A stretch of DNA of 64,000 nt from positions 52,257,231 through 52,321,230 of the forward strand of contig CM070566.1 in NCBI GenBank assembly GCA_036346405.1. The letters run 5' to 3'. Both the position numbers and the translations under genes were made by a program. This DNA is from Phyllostachys edulis (lineage: Eukaryota; Streptophyta; Magnoliopsida; Poales; Poaceae). The notes beneath the pieces were generated by a model. It ran no database searches, was not told the DNA's origin, and saw only the letters and a program-made list of their open reading frames with translations. Shown here in pieces: positions 1-10,575 of this stretch (positions within the stretch are counted from its first letter, which is position 1; each line of letters starts with the position of its first letter).

Positions 1-19
1 GATCGCTGTTTTAGAGTAA

Positions 20-214
20 GCTCTTTACGGTCAGCACGAGCCAGAAGATGATCAAGAAGAAAAAGATCTGAAAGAACTAGAAGAACCAGAGGAGGATCTC
101 GAAGAAGATCCAGAGAAAGATCTGGAGGAAGAACATGCAAAGCCGGAGGAGCCAGTTGTGCCTGCTCCGAGCACACCTGTTCCTACTGCACCAGTTCCGG
201 GGCATCAGAATTAG
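20..214 (+). pseudogene. Acidic tail of an extra ORF upstream of gag in element A
   Basis: Frame 2 is open from just after a TAA at 17-19 to a TAG at 212-214. It encodes a strongly acidic stretch rich in Glu, Asp and Lys (repeated EEPEED / EEDPEKD-like motifs), then a Pro/Val/Thr linker ending PVPGHQN. It lies about 490 bp before gag, the same relative place as the extra ORF of element B (37914-38710). It could be the C-terminus of a homologous accessory protein, but no sequence identity between the two is obvious to me. Low-complexity coding potential alone would look similar, so this is tentative. Confidence 0.4.
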
Positions 215-701
215 TTTGCGAGGATGCCAGCTCACTTCCAGGTCTATAGCAGGCAGGAGCACCGTCATGGCTGTGGAGGCTACCTTAGCGACTGAATTCA
301 CTAGAGTTTTAGTTCATCAGGCTTAGCCAGTTTCTTTTTGCAAAGTCGCCCTTTAGGCGGTAGATTGCGTGCTTAGGTTCGTCGTTTTTCTTGTGTGCGA
401 GTATGAGCTGCAAAGGCCCTTAGGCATTTGTTGCAGCCATGCTAGGACCCTTAATAAAGTATTTCAGTTGGTTTTCTTGAAGCTGTGTTTGTTGGGTTTA
501 ATCCACACCCCTCGATTAGTTCTTAACTACTCATTTTATGCTTTCTACCTTACCTAACCCATGGAGCTTCATCGGATGGTTCAGACTCATCATGCCTTTG
601 CAAGTGGATCCAAACTTCGAGAATCGGATCGAGAATGAGCAGACCCCGAGAGCAAATCGCCACAAGCACCCCACTCGACTTGCGAGAACTTTGGAGCTTT
701 C
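215..701 (+). other. Untranslated stretch between extra ORF and gag of element A
   Basis: No convincing coding frame. A short frame at 538-720 may hold a degraded gag N-terminus, because the gag reading frame begins clearly only at 702. Nothing else recognised. Confidence 0.4.
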
Positions 702-1820
702 ATGGCAGCACAGACGCAGATGATGTATACCATGATGAATCAAATGCAGGCGGCTATGAGCAATCAGAACAACAACAACAACAACAACAACACTCATCAC
801 ACTGGAGCCCCAGTCGCTCATGGTCACCAAGGACCATCCAAGCTTGCTGAATTCATGAGGACTCGTCCACCAACCTTCTCTGAACATGTCTCACCAGTGG
901 AAGCAGATGATTGGCTTCGCGTTATTGAAAGGAAGCTGCTGATCACTCAATGCAGCGACCACGAGAAGGTATTGTATGCCACTCATCAGATGGAGGGCAT
1001 AGCTACTAATGGTGGGAGAATTTCTGCGCAGCGCATGAGGCGCCACAAAACATCACTTGGAAAGAATTTTCCACCATTTTTCGTCAGTATCATGTACCTG
1101 AAGGGATAATGGACTTAAAGAAGGATGAGTTCCGCGCTCTCAAGCAAGGAGCTATGTCAGTAACTGACTATCTGAATAAGTTTTCTCAGCTAGCTCGCTA
1201 TGCTGCAAAGGATGTCGCCACTGACAAGGCTTGTTAGAGTCGCTTCTTGAAGGGTTTGAACTCATGATTGCAGGTCAATTTGCTTGCCCACACTTTCCCA
1301 GACTTTTAAGAATTGGTTAACAAGGCATTGGTTATGGAAGACAAACGCAAACAACTGGAGGACAATCGCAAATTCAGGATGGCGCAGCAAGGAAGTCACC
1401 AGTCCTGGCAAAGAGCAAGAGTGGTACCGCAGCAGAATAATCGGTTTCCGCCGCAGAATTCTTTCAGGGCGCCTGCACCAACGTCAGCACCTCGTCCAAG
1501 TGCTCAGAACTTTCGCAACCCCGTGCCAACCAACCACAATCCAGGGAACAACCAGTAGAATGCTCAGAGAGTTTGTTATTCTTCCTGTCAGCCAGGTCAC
1601 TTCGCCAACCAGTGTCCGCAGAAGGGAACAATCACTCCAGTCCGCTTCAATCTTGGAACTACGCCCACCAAGATCTCAGCACAGAGCAACCAAGGAGTTT
1701 CTCAGGGAACCGGTCAACCAGGAGGAGCGCCTCAGTCTGTGGTCAGAGGTCGTGTCAGCCACATCACTGTGGAAGGAGCTCAGGAAGCACCGGACGTCAT
1801 ACTGGATAAGTTTCTAGTAA
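702..1820 (+). pseudogene. gag: gag of element A, frameshifted
   Basis: The first 100 or so codons (702-1005) read as a gypsy Gag N-terminus: a Met/Gln-rich helix, a run of eight Asn, then the retrotransposon gag domain (PPTFSEHVSPVEADDWLRVIERKL), parallel to the ADDWIRDIERKL of element B gag. Single-base indels after about 1006 move the Gag sequence through other frames (for example the LNKFSQLARYAAKDV segment near 1170-1220, and 1313-1555), with stops at 1234 and 1556. A degraded CCHC zinc knuckle lies at about 1576-1620 (CYSSCQPGHFANQC), in which the second Cys of the standard CX2CX4HX4C spacing is displaced. Non-functional as read. Confidence 0.8.
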
Positions 1821-4800
1821 ACTCAAGACTGTGATCGCTTTTGTTTGATTACGAGCTTCAGATTCATTTGCTTCTGGAGTTTTTGCAACTAAGAATAACT
1901 TGGAAGTTATGCGCCTTAAGCATACTCTATTAGTCCGATGCTACCGAGCAGAGCTAAGTTCTAAAGTGAGTTGTTTAGGAGCTAAGTTACTCATAGCTGA
2001 AGTTCAGTTTCTAGCCAACCTAATTGTTCTAGATACCTAGACCTTAGATGTCATTCTTGGCATGGATTGGTTAGCCAAGCACAAAGCCGTGCTAGATTGT
2101 GGCCGAAGAGCTGTTACAATCGAAGATACTAAAGGAAACAAGGTAGAGTTTCAAGCTACCTCGGTGTGTGATGGACATCTGTTAGTCAATAGTTTGAAGG
2201 CAGTTGCTTTGGAAGATGTGTCTGTTGTTAGAGAATATCTAAATGTATTTCCAAAGGAATTACCCGGAATGCCACCAGACCGTGACATTGAGTTTGTCAT
2301 CGATCTAGTGCCAAGAACATCACCTATTTCTAAGAGACCCTATCGGATGCTAGCCGATGAGCTAGTGGAAATGAAGAAGCAAATAGAAGAACTTCTGGAG
2401 AAAGGTTTTGTGAGACCTAGTTCGTCGCCTTGGGGAGCACTAGTTTTGTTCGTTAGGAAGAAAGATGGAAGCATGAGGATGTGCATCGATTATCGATCTC
2501 TCAATGAAGTCACCATCAAGAACAAGTACCCACTACCCCGGATTGATGATTTGTTTGATCAAATGAAAGGAGCCCAAGTGTTCTCAAAGATCAACCTGCG
2601 ATCAGGTTACCATCAGTTGAAGATTTGTCCTAAGGATATACCTAAGACTGCTTTCTCAACGCGGTACGGACATTATGAGTTCTTGGTCATGTCCTTTGGT
2701 CTAACCAATGCCCCTGCCTATTTCAAGAATATGATGAATAAAGTATTCATGGAATATTTGGATAAGTTTGTAGTCATGTTCATTGATGATATTTTGGTTT
2801 ACTCTAAGTCAGAAGAAGAACATGCTGAACATTTGATATTAATCCTAAAGAAACTCAGAGAGCATCAGTTGCATGCTAAGTTCAGTAAGTGTGATTTTTG
2901 GAAGAAGGAAGTAGATTTCCTTGGACATGTGATGACAGCCGTGGGAGAAGCAGCTGACCCCGACAAAGTTAAAGTAGTATTGCATTGGGAACAGCCCAAG
3001 ACTGTTACTCAGATTCGCAGTTTCTTGGGAATGCCAGGATATTATCGTCGTTTCATTGAAGGATTCTCAACGATTGCTAAGCCTCTTACGCTATTGTTGA
3101 AGAAGAAGAAAAGGTTCACTTAGACCCCAGCTTGTGAAGAGAGTTTCCAAGAGTTGAAGAAGTATTTGACTTCAGCCCTAGTACTGATTTTGCCAGATAT
3201 TCGCAAGGATTTTGATATCTATTGTGATGCTTCGCGTCAAGGATTAGGATGTGTCCTGATGCAAGAAGGAAGAGCTGTCGCTTTTGCATCAAGGCAATTA
3301 AGGCCTCATGAAGAGAATTATCCTACCCAAGATCTGGAATTAGTTGCCGTAGTGCATGCTTTAAAGATTTGACGTCATTACCTCATCGATAACCGCTGTG
3401 AGGTGTATACAGATCATAAGAGACTGAAGTATATTTTCACTCAGTCTGATTTGAACATAAGACAGAGAAGATGGTTAGAGTTGATAAAGGATTATAATCT
3501 TGGAATCCATTACCATCCTGGTAAAGCTAATGTAGTTGCAGATGCTTTAAGCCGTAAGAGCTATTGCAATGCAGTGGAAGTAAAAGAAGTTTGTTCAAAA
3601 CTTCAAGTGGAATTTCAGAAACTAAAGCTAGAAGTTGTATCTGAAGGATTCATAGCCAGTCTAGAAGTGCAGTCTACTTTGGAGAAGCAGATTTGAGGAG
3701 CTCAACCAAAGGATCCCGTATTTTCAGACATCAAGCCTGAAATGGCAGATGGAAAAGTTAAAGGCTTCACCAAGGATGATCAGGGAGTACTGTGGATCAA
3801 CGGCCGTATCTATGTACCAGATGTCGATGGGTTAAGACAGCTAATTTTGAAGGAAGCCCATGACTCCAAGTATTCGATTCACCCTGGTAGTACTAAGATG
3901 TATCAGGATGTTAAGAGTAAGTTTTGGTGGCCAAACTTAAAGAGAGAAGTCGAAGAGTTCGTTGCCTTATGCGACGTGTGTTAGAAGGTAAAAGCAGAGC
4001 ATCAAAGACCAGCAGGTCTGCTGCAACCTTTGAAAATTCCAGAATGGAAGTGGGAAGAGATCAGAATGAATTTCATTATCGGTTTACCCAGGACTCAATC
4101 AGGTTACGATTCGATTTGGGTAATAGTGGATCGTTTGACAAAAGTTGCCCATTTCTTGCCAGTCAAAACCACTTACTCAGGAGATCGCCTTGCAGAGCTA
4201 CATATGTCAAGGATTGTCAGTTTGCATGGTGTGCCTAAGAAGATAGTGTCAGATCGAGGATCTTAGTTCACCTCTCGTTTTTTGCAGAGTTTGCATGAAG
4301 CCTTAGGGACTGCGTATTATCCTCAGACAGATGGACAGACTGAAAGGGTTAATCAGATTTTGGAAGATATATTGAGAGCTTGTGCTCTAGCTAATGCTAC
4401 CAGTTGGGACAAGAGTTTGCAGTATGCAGAGTTCTCGTACAACAACAGTTATCAAGCCAGTTTGCATATGTCACCGTTTGAAGCTTTGTATGGTCATGCC
4501 TGCAGAACCCCGTTGAATTGGTCAGAAACAACTGAGTGTTTGGTTTTTGGGCCAGACATCATTCAAGAAGCAGAAGAGCAAGTGCCTATGATCAGAGAGA
4601 GATTAAAGATAGCTCAGTCGAGGCAGAAGAGCTATGTTGATAATCGTCGCCGTGATCTCAGCTTTGAACCAGAAGATTTTGTTTATCTTCGAGTTACACC
4701 ACTCGAAGGTGTAAAAAGATTTCATGCCAAAGGGAAGCTTGCCCCTCAGTATATTGGTCCGTTCAAGATTTTGGATCGTCGTAGAGAAGTAGCTTATTAG

Positions 4801-5091
4801 TTGTAGCTGCCGTAGTCTCTAGCAGGAGTACATGATGTCTTTCATGTCTCTCAACTGAAGAAGTTCCTTCGTGTCCCATAGGAACAAGCCCCGTTGGAGT
4901 TAATTGAGTTGAAAGAAGATCTCACTTACAAAGAGCAGTCAGTCAAGATTTTGGATGTCGCAGAACACCAGACCAGAAGCAAGACCGTTCGTTTTTGCAA
5001 GGTTCAGTGGAGCAACCACTCAGAAGATGAATCAACGTGGGAGCGTGAAGAAGAGCTGGAAGCCGAGTTCCCTAGCCTTTTCTCTAGCTAG
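1821..5091 (+). pseudogene. pol: pol of element A (PR-RT-RNase H-integrase-chromodomain), multiple in-frame stops
   Basis: Frame 1 carries nearly the whole polyprotein. The protease active-site DSG around 1840 is destroyed, but the LDVILGMDWL segment at 2044-2075 survives. RT spans about 2290-3060 with the catalytic FIDDILVYSK at 2779-2808. RNase H (DIYCDASRQGLG) starts near 3214, the integrase HHCC zinc finger lies near 3860-3984, and the integrase core is at 4090-4370 with SDRGS and YYPQTDGQTER. The chromodomain-like end is at 4940-5075. The frame is kept from 2062 to the end, so damage is by nonsense changes: TAG 2038, TAG 3121, TGA 3370, TGA 3694, TAG 3982, TAG 4264, TAG 4798, 4804, 4813 and 4879. 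The normal terminator is TAG 5089-5091. Comparison with elements B and D shows that at least 2038, 3982, 4264 and 4798 replace Gln codons and 3121 and 3370 replace Trp. Confidence 0.9.
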
Positions 5092-5094
5092 CCT

Positions 5095-5130
5095 GAATCT
5101 CGGGGTCGAGATTCCTTTAGGGGGGGGAGG
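5095..5130 (+). promoter_or_regulatory. Stem-loop plus polypurine tract of element A
   Basis: GAATCTCG, loop GGGT, CGAGATTC forms a perfect 8-bp stem at 5095-5114, starting 3 nt after the pol stop. It is followed by CTTT and the purine run AGGGGGGGGAGG at 5119-5130, two bases before the LTR. The polypurine tract primes plus-strand DNA synthesis in LTR retrotransposons. The stem-loop recurs in elements B, C and D (see findings). Confidence 0.85.
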
Positions 5131-6082
5131 TTTGTAACATCCCAATTTTTTGAGCTTTAAAAATCCTTTGCATAGTTAGTAGGGAGAAAATTCATCATTT
5201 GGATTTATTTGACTTTAATGGAAAAGCTTAATATTGAACCTTGTGCATAAAAACAATTTAATATGATTAAACTCAACATCAACAATAGTCAAAACTATTT
5301 TATTTGGGTTCTCTACGCTTGGATATATTTTCTAGATTTTTCTAGAATTTTTCCAAGTTCATTTGCTATTTTCTAATTGCCATTTGGATTTTCTGGTATT
5401 TTATAAAATAGAAAACCTATTTAAATCTTAGTTAATCCCTTTGGGCCTAAACCCAAACCTATCCTATTTCGGCCCATCTCCTGTGCGACTCCAGCTCACC
5501 ACCTAGCGCCCATCTCTCGTTGACAAGTGGGTCCCGTGTGGACCTCATTCCTTTTTCCAAGGCTTTCATTTCGATTCGCCACCGTTGGATTTTGTTTGAA
5601 CGGTCATGATCAATTGGGCTGTTCGGACGGTCCGAATGTCACACTCACTGTGAGCCGTCCGATCAAGAATTTACGGTCAAGATCGAATGGCTGTTCGGGC
5701 GGTCTGAACGTCACACTTGATCTGGATCGTCCATTTCAAATCTTACGGTTAGAACGTGTGATCCGAATGTTCCTTTCGTTCGTGTTCGCTTAGCCTCGCT
5801 GCGAGGTGGGCCTGTGTTCGTTGTCGTCTTCGAGTCGGCTTCGTCCTCATGAGTTCATCGCCACTGCCGCCATTGAAAGACCTCGAGCTCAATCTGACAA
5901 TGTCGATTTCCAAACTAAAACATTCTAGATTTCTTTGCCAAACCTTATCTCTTATTATCTCGCACCCGTATCTGGTTTCAATCGTGACCAAATCCCTTTC
6001 TATCCCCGGGATTTCCAAATTAGGTTTCGTGTTCTTTACGGACTCGATTTGGGGATTTCCTTTCTCGAGCCACCCGACCCCT

Positions 6083-6088
6083 ATAAAA
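6083..6088 (+). promoter_or_regulatory. TATA box of element A LTR promoter
   Basis: CCCCTATAAAAGGCACC is a strong plant TATA context in the GC-rich part of the LTR. Elements B and D have a TATA motif in a comparable place, so this is the likely U3/R promoter. Confidence 0.55.
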
Positions 6089-7398
6089 GGCACCCCCGGG
6101 TTCGCAATCTTGTCCTCAACCCAAAGCCGCCATCAATTTCACCCTGAGAGCTTTAGCGCCGCCGCAATTGGAGATTTAGGTTTCGGTCACCGAAACCCTA
6201 AAACTTCAATTTCGCCGCCGTCAGTGACGCCCTACCACCGTGGAGCATGCCGTCGTGTTCCGCATCGTCTAATCTACCTCTAGAGCCCTTCCTCGTCGTC
6301 AGAGCGTCGCCGGAGCTTTGATCCGACAAAACCCGAGGAGCTTCGCCGCTTTGAGCTTGCCGCCGGCCATCACCGTCGTCCTCTACCACCCGAAGTTGGC
6401 TCATTAGGTTCGCAATAACTTGAGCTTCATCCTGGTACTCCTCGCCACCGGTGGATCGCCGCCGTCGCCGGTTGCTATTGGTTCCTTGGCTAACGCCGCC
6501 GCCGAGCCACGCTATCGCCATCTCGCTACATCGCCTCAGTGCTTCGTGTTGCGCGGCGTGGCGCCAGGTCAAGATGCACGCATGGCGACCTTGCCACCTC
6601 GCCCAGATTGGTTCGGTGGACTTGGTCTACCATGAACCAAGTCGCTGATGTGTGGGCCCCACACGTCAGTGATTTCCTTTGTATTTCTTTTCCGTTATTT
6701 TCGATTGGAAAATAGTTCGGATTATTCCGAAATTAGGATTTCTTTTAGATTCAAACTTTCAAAGTCCATATCTTTTACATCCGAACTCCGTTTGAGCCCA
6801 TTCAAATTTCTAAATTCGTGTAAATTCAAGATCTATCTATCGAAGATTTTTATTTAATTTTTGGGGTTTGTTTTGCCTCTATTATTTATTTGTTTTGTTT
6901 GCTTGCTTCGTTTGCAAGTAGACGTTGATACTTCAGGAAGATTTGAAGAAGAAGAAGTACCTCAAGATCAAGATCAGTACCTAGACCTATTTCAAGGCAA
7001 GTTATACCTTTGATCATGTTGAATCCCAGTTTTCTAAAACTACTTTCATTCAAATTATCACATCTACTTTAAGTATTTATTTAAATGCTTTTGGGTTTAG
7101 TTATTAATCCAATTTGTTACATCCACCTTATTTAATTGTTATGTCTTAATCTTTTGTCACCCTAGATTGGTTTATTTAGTTGGTATTATCGTAGCACCAA
7201 CGTGGGTTGGTTAGATACGATTAGTCTGCTTAGCCATGCCACGAGCCATCATCTCATGTGAGTTACAAATATAAACTTGACTAAGTGATTATGGAATTAT
7301 GTGACAAAATTGTGTGTACTATATGCTATTACTCGTTGATGGCATATGTTGCACTTAACCAACAGTGTGGGAAAGGATTTAGACGGATGCAAGTGGAC

Positions 7399-7670
7399 TG
7401 TGTATTGTTATGGTGGATCTGTGTGCATGGGCTTAAAAATCTATGTGCATAGGGATTTGTAGTAAATTTGAAGTCTTGTCTTGGTCAATTAAGGACTTAA
7501 CTTTATGCGCCATTTACCAAGGTGCTTGATCGTAGGGTTTTGATCCCAGTCGGTTGCCTGTGTATTGTTATGGTGGATCTGTGTGCATGGGCTTAAAAAT
7601 CTATGTGCATAGCGATTTGTAGTAAATTAGAAGTCTTACCTTGGTCAATTAAGGACTTAACTTTGTGCGC
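7399..7670 (+). repeat. 112-bp direct duplication inside the element A LTR
   Basis: 7399-7510 and 7559-7670 are near-identical, both starting TGTGTATTGTTATGG and ending at TGCGC. The 48 bp between them includes, at 7519-7560, a copy of a segment that also occurs at about 8199-8241 near the LTR end (GGTGCTTGATCGTAGGGT...GGTTGCCTGTG). The pattern suggests template switching or ectopic exchange within the LTR. Confidence 0.8.
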
Positions 7671-8495
7671 TATTGAATTGGGCCTCTCGTACAACCACAT
7701 GCCTGATGGGACGGGCCTAACTTAGTAAGTTATAGAATCTTGACATTGCTACTCAGGTTGTAGGTTAGACTGTGTTGATTGGGTGGAGGTGTGCTACCAA
7801 GTAGTTACATCAAGGGGTAGTTTGCCGTGTCCCTGTCCAACGGTGTGTATCGTACCAATCATTGTATGGCTTGGTATGACGGTTCGTAGCATAATCGAGT
7901 ATCAATGCTTGAGATGAAGTTTCAAACGTTTTGTTATGATTAGTGCTTGCAACACTAGTTGTATCTTGTGGGTAAAGTGTGTACAACCTCTGCAGAGTGT
8001 TAAATTAATCTATTTGAATAGCCGCGTCCACGGTCATGGACGCAATGTTACTGACCAAATTAATCCTTTGGAATAAGCTATCATGTATAATTGCATTTCT
8101 GTTGTATAACTTGCGAGTACGGTTGTGTACTCATGCTCGCTAAATCAAATCAACAGAAGAGGAGTCGTCACCGTCTGCTTTCGAGGAGGAGTTCGTTGAA
8201 GGTGCTTGATCGTAGGGTCTTGATCTCAGTTGGTTGCCTGTGGTGAATTGATGGGATGCCGCTGCCGTTTCTATTTCCGCTGCTATTTAATTCTCTGTTA
8301 GCCCTGTGTGGCTTAATAAGTGTAAACTCGACTATAAGGTCAAAACCTTTATTTGTTAATCAAATTACTCGTTTATGCTATTATTCGCCTTGTGTGGATC
8401 GATATTCATCTATGTTGAAATTGTGTGTACTAGCGTGATCTTGGACTAGTGCATTATATACAGAGGGTCTAGAATTGCATTTTTAGGTCCTGGCA

Positions 8496-9263
8496 TTATT
8501 TAGCCTCTTTTTAAAGCGAAATAGCAAAAAAATAGTTTCACCCAAACGATATGCAAAATGACACTGACGCCGCCTGGCAAAACGCCATGGGCGGGAGGGC
8601 TGCCGCGATCTGGTGCACGCAACACGCCGCCATCGGGAGGTCGTCATGCGTCCTATTGTGGCAGTTTTGCGCGGTAGGGGTGCCTTTTTGACATTTCGTT
8701 TGTGTGGTAGACTATTTTTACTATTTTATTTAAAAAACGTGCTAAATAAGTCAAAAACTTAAGTCCATCGTGTGGCAGAAAGTAAAGAAGCATAGAAGGA
8801 AAACTACAACATACATTAGGCTGCCAAAGTTCTCGACGACCGCAAGAACCTACGGACAGAAAAGAGCCGAGACAAGAAAACTCTCGCATGCATACACCCT
8901 CGATGTTAGAGAGAGAGTCGAGAAAAATATCAATTGCTGAGCGGTGTGCTCATGACCTACAGACTACAGTAGTTGTTTACTCTGGCGGTTGATCGGCACC
9001 AACGTTGGGCGCACATGTGCCGTAGCCGAGTTGATTTCCAAAGTTGCGATAGCATTTGATTTCCAAAGTTGCGATAGCATGCACATCCAACTTAAAGTTG
9101 GAGCATGACGAAGAAATCTTCGAATTTGCAGGTGTCATGTGCATCCGGAGTTTCTTTTGGAACATATGAATTTGACATAAACAATACAATGCCCACAAGA
9201 ATCATACGAAATTACCAGTTCCAAATTTGGCCTGAGTTTGATGCTATCATAACGTAACATGTG
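8496..9263. other. Unassigned spacer
   Basis: No convincing coding frame and no recognised repeat family, apart from a 25-bp tandem duplication at 9031-9080. The short minus-strand ORFs here have no recognisable motif. Confidence 0.4.
9031..9080 (+). repeat. 25-bp exact tandem duplication
   Basis: TTGATTTCCAAAGTTGCGAT plus AGCAT occurs at 9031-9055 and again at 9056-9080 without mismatch, so it is recent replication slippage or duplication. Confidence 0.9.
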
Positions 9264-9951
9264 CATAACTGGCGGAGCTAAAAGAGGTTTATCGGGGGTA
9301 CACTTGAACCCCCAAAATTTTCACAAGAAAATCGGCTATATAGTACTCCCTCCGTTTTTTTTTTTATAAATGACGTTTTCGACCGGTTTGTGCGTAGCTA
9401 GCTAGCTCTTCTTGTGCCATAGGACGTCAAGTAAACTAATCCAGAGGAAGTATATACATGTAGTAGTAATACAATACTTATACATAAACTCGCAAAGTAT
9501 ACTGTCCTAGCGTCCCAACAGGCCCAACACATAGCCAGCGTCAACCCCAACCGGTCCATTAGCCCAATTGCCCACCAACTCACCAAGGCAACCCAAGCAT
9601 CGATTGGTGTTTCGTCCCCGTTTGCCCTAGCTGCAATAGCAAGCCACCAAAGCTCACATCAGCTACTACGCCTAACAGTAGCGGCGTAGGTGTGAGCGGG
9701 TGGCGGAGGCAAAAACCAGAAGACATAAGCGTGCAGCGACGGTGGCTGATGGATGACTCATGAGGAAGGCGTGGCACGGTGCGGCGAACTAGGCTTGGCA
9801 TGGCGGCATGGACCATGGCGAGCTGGGAGCAGGGAGCAGTTGTTGGTGTTGCGTCGTCACGACGGCTCACTGGTGGAGCGGTCATCCGTATTCTTCGACA
9901 TTCACTCATGTAAGTTTGTATCCCATCATCAAAATTCTGGCTCCGCCATTG
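9264..9951. mobile_element. Candidate TIR element, about 690 bp
   Basis: The left end reads CATAACTGGCGGAGC and the right end GCTCCGCCATTG, giving an inverted TGGCGGAGC terminal core. ATGTG flanks both sides (9259-9263 and 9952-9956), a possible 5-bp target duplication. The GGCGGAGCTA type terminus is common in plant transposons, but I cannot name the superfamily. No transposase frame is present. A 5-bp match can arise by chance. Confidence 0.4.
9346..9450. mobile_element. Possible short Stowaway-like MITE
   Basis: CTCCCTCCG follows a TA at 9344-9345, and a degraded inverse (CAGAGGAAG) precedes TA at 9451-9452. Stowaway/mariner MITEs have CTCCCTCCGT ends and TA duplications. The right end is a poor match and the left runs into a T tract, so this is weak. 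Confidence 0.3.
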
Positions 9952-10084
9952 ATGTGCTCTCACATGGAAGAGTTTAGAGATTGCAATTAACATGCTTCAA
10001 GTTGCAAATCGATTCGACATTAGGCCACAAGAAGCAACCACATTGGCTGCCAAAGCAAAACTCAACCTGTAAGAGGGAAAATAA

Positions 10085-10143
<59 letters not shown>

Positions 10144-10570
10144 GATCTCTCATGTGTCTAGTGGATTTGGAAAAAGGAGAAATAAGTAGAACAAGATACG
10201 AGGTTTAGTAACTGAGTAGAGTTACTGTGGACGATCGCTCAGATCAATGTCGAATATCGAGTTTATAGGATGTGCATCAAGCTATTTTTCCACGACGGTC
10301 CACACAGTGTTAGACTCAAATTGATTTTTTTTTCAATCAAATACTGTTCTTCAATTACGTTTCCTCTATATATGTTATGGCTAAAAAAATACTTGATGCT
10401 AAGAATTATAATAAATCTAGCCCTACAAATAAGTTGACCACCCCGCTAGTTCGTTAGAAAAAGATGGCCACCCAAACCAATCTTACAACCGAACCTAGGT
10501 AGACAAAGAGGTCAAAGTCAAACACCCTCTCGCCAAGAGACATGTTCCGATGTGCATGCCGCCCTCACGC
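9952..10570. other. Unassigned spacer with an (AG)n tract
   Basis: AT-rich sequence without a supported gene. It contains the dinucleotide repeat at 10092-10141 and leads into the first unit of the 1.1-kb array. Confidence 0.5.
10092..10141 (+). repeat. (AG)n microsatellite, about 25 repeats
   Basis: Uninterrupted AG dinucleotides over 50 bp; likely polymorphic in length. Confidence 0.95.
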
Positions 10571-10575
10571 AAAAC

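Larger units (their letters stand above)
1..8495 (+). mobile_element. Element A: decayed Ty3/gypsy chromovirus-type retrotransposon, 5' end outside window
   Basis: The order is an extra acidic ORF tail, gag, then protease, RT, RNase H and integrase with a chromodomain-like C-terminus, polypurine tract and a 3' LTR of about 3.4 kb. The domain order PR-RT-RH-INT and the C-terminal chromodomain-like segment (KFCKVQW / STWE type) are those of plant chromoviruses; Tekay/Del is my best guess at lineage from memory. The 5' LTR and primer site lie left of the window. The copy is non-autonomous now: gag is frameshifted and pol carries about ten in-frame stops. No 5' flank is visible, so the target duplication cannot be checked. 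Confidence 0.9.
5133..8495 (+). repeat. 3' LTR of element A
   Basis: It begins TGTAACATCCC directly after the polypurine tract. The end is placed at AGGTCCTGGCA (8485-8495) by resemblance to the AGGTCCGACA end of the element D LTR, so the right border is uncertain. The LTR holds a GC-rich part (5850-6650) with a TATA box at 6083, and the GTGGGTAAAG...CTCTGCAGAG box at 7969-7997 shared with the other long LTRs here. A 112-bp internal duplication (7399-7510 and 7559-7670) makes it longer than the 2.8-2.9 kb of the others. Confidence 0.75.

Noticed and set aside
9580..9993. 137-codon minus-strand ORF
   Set aside because: No motif, and it extends past the end of the candidate TIR element; no support beyond openness.
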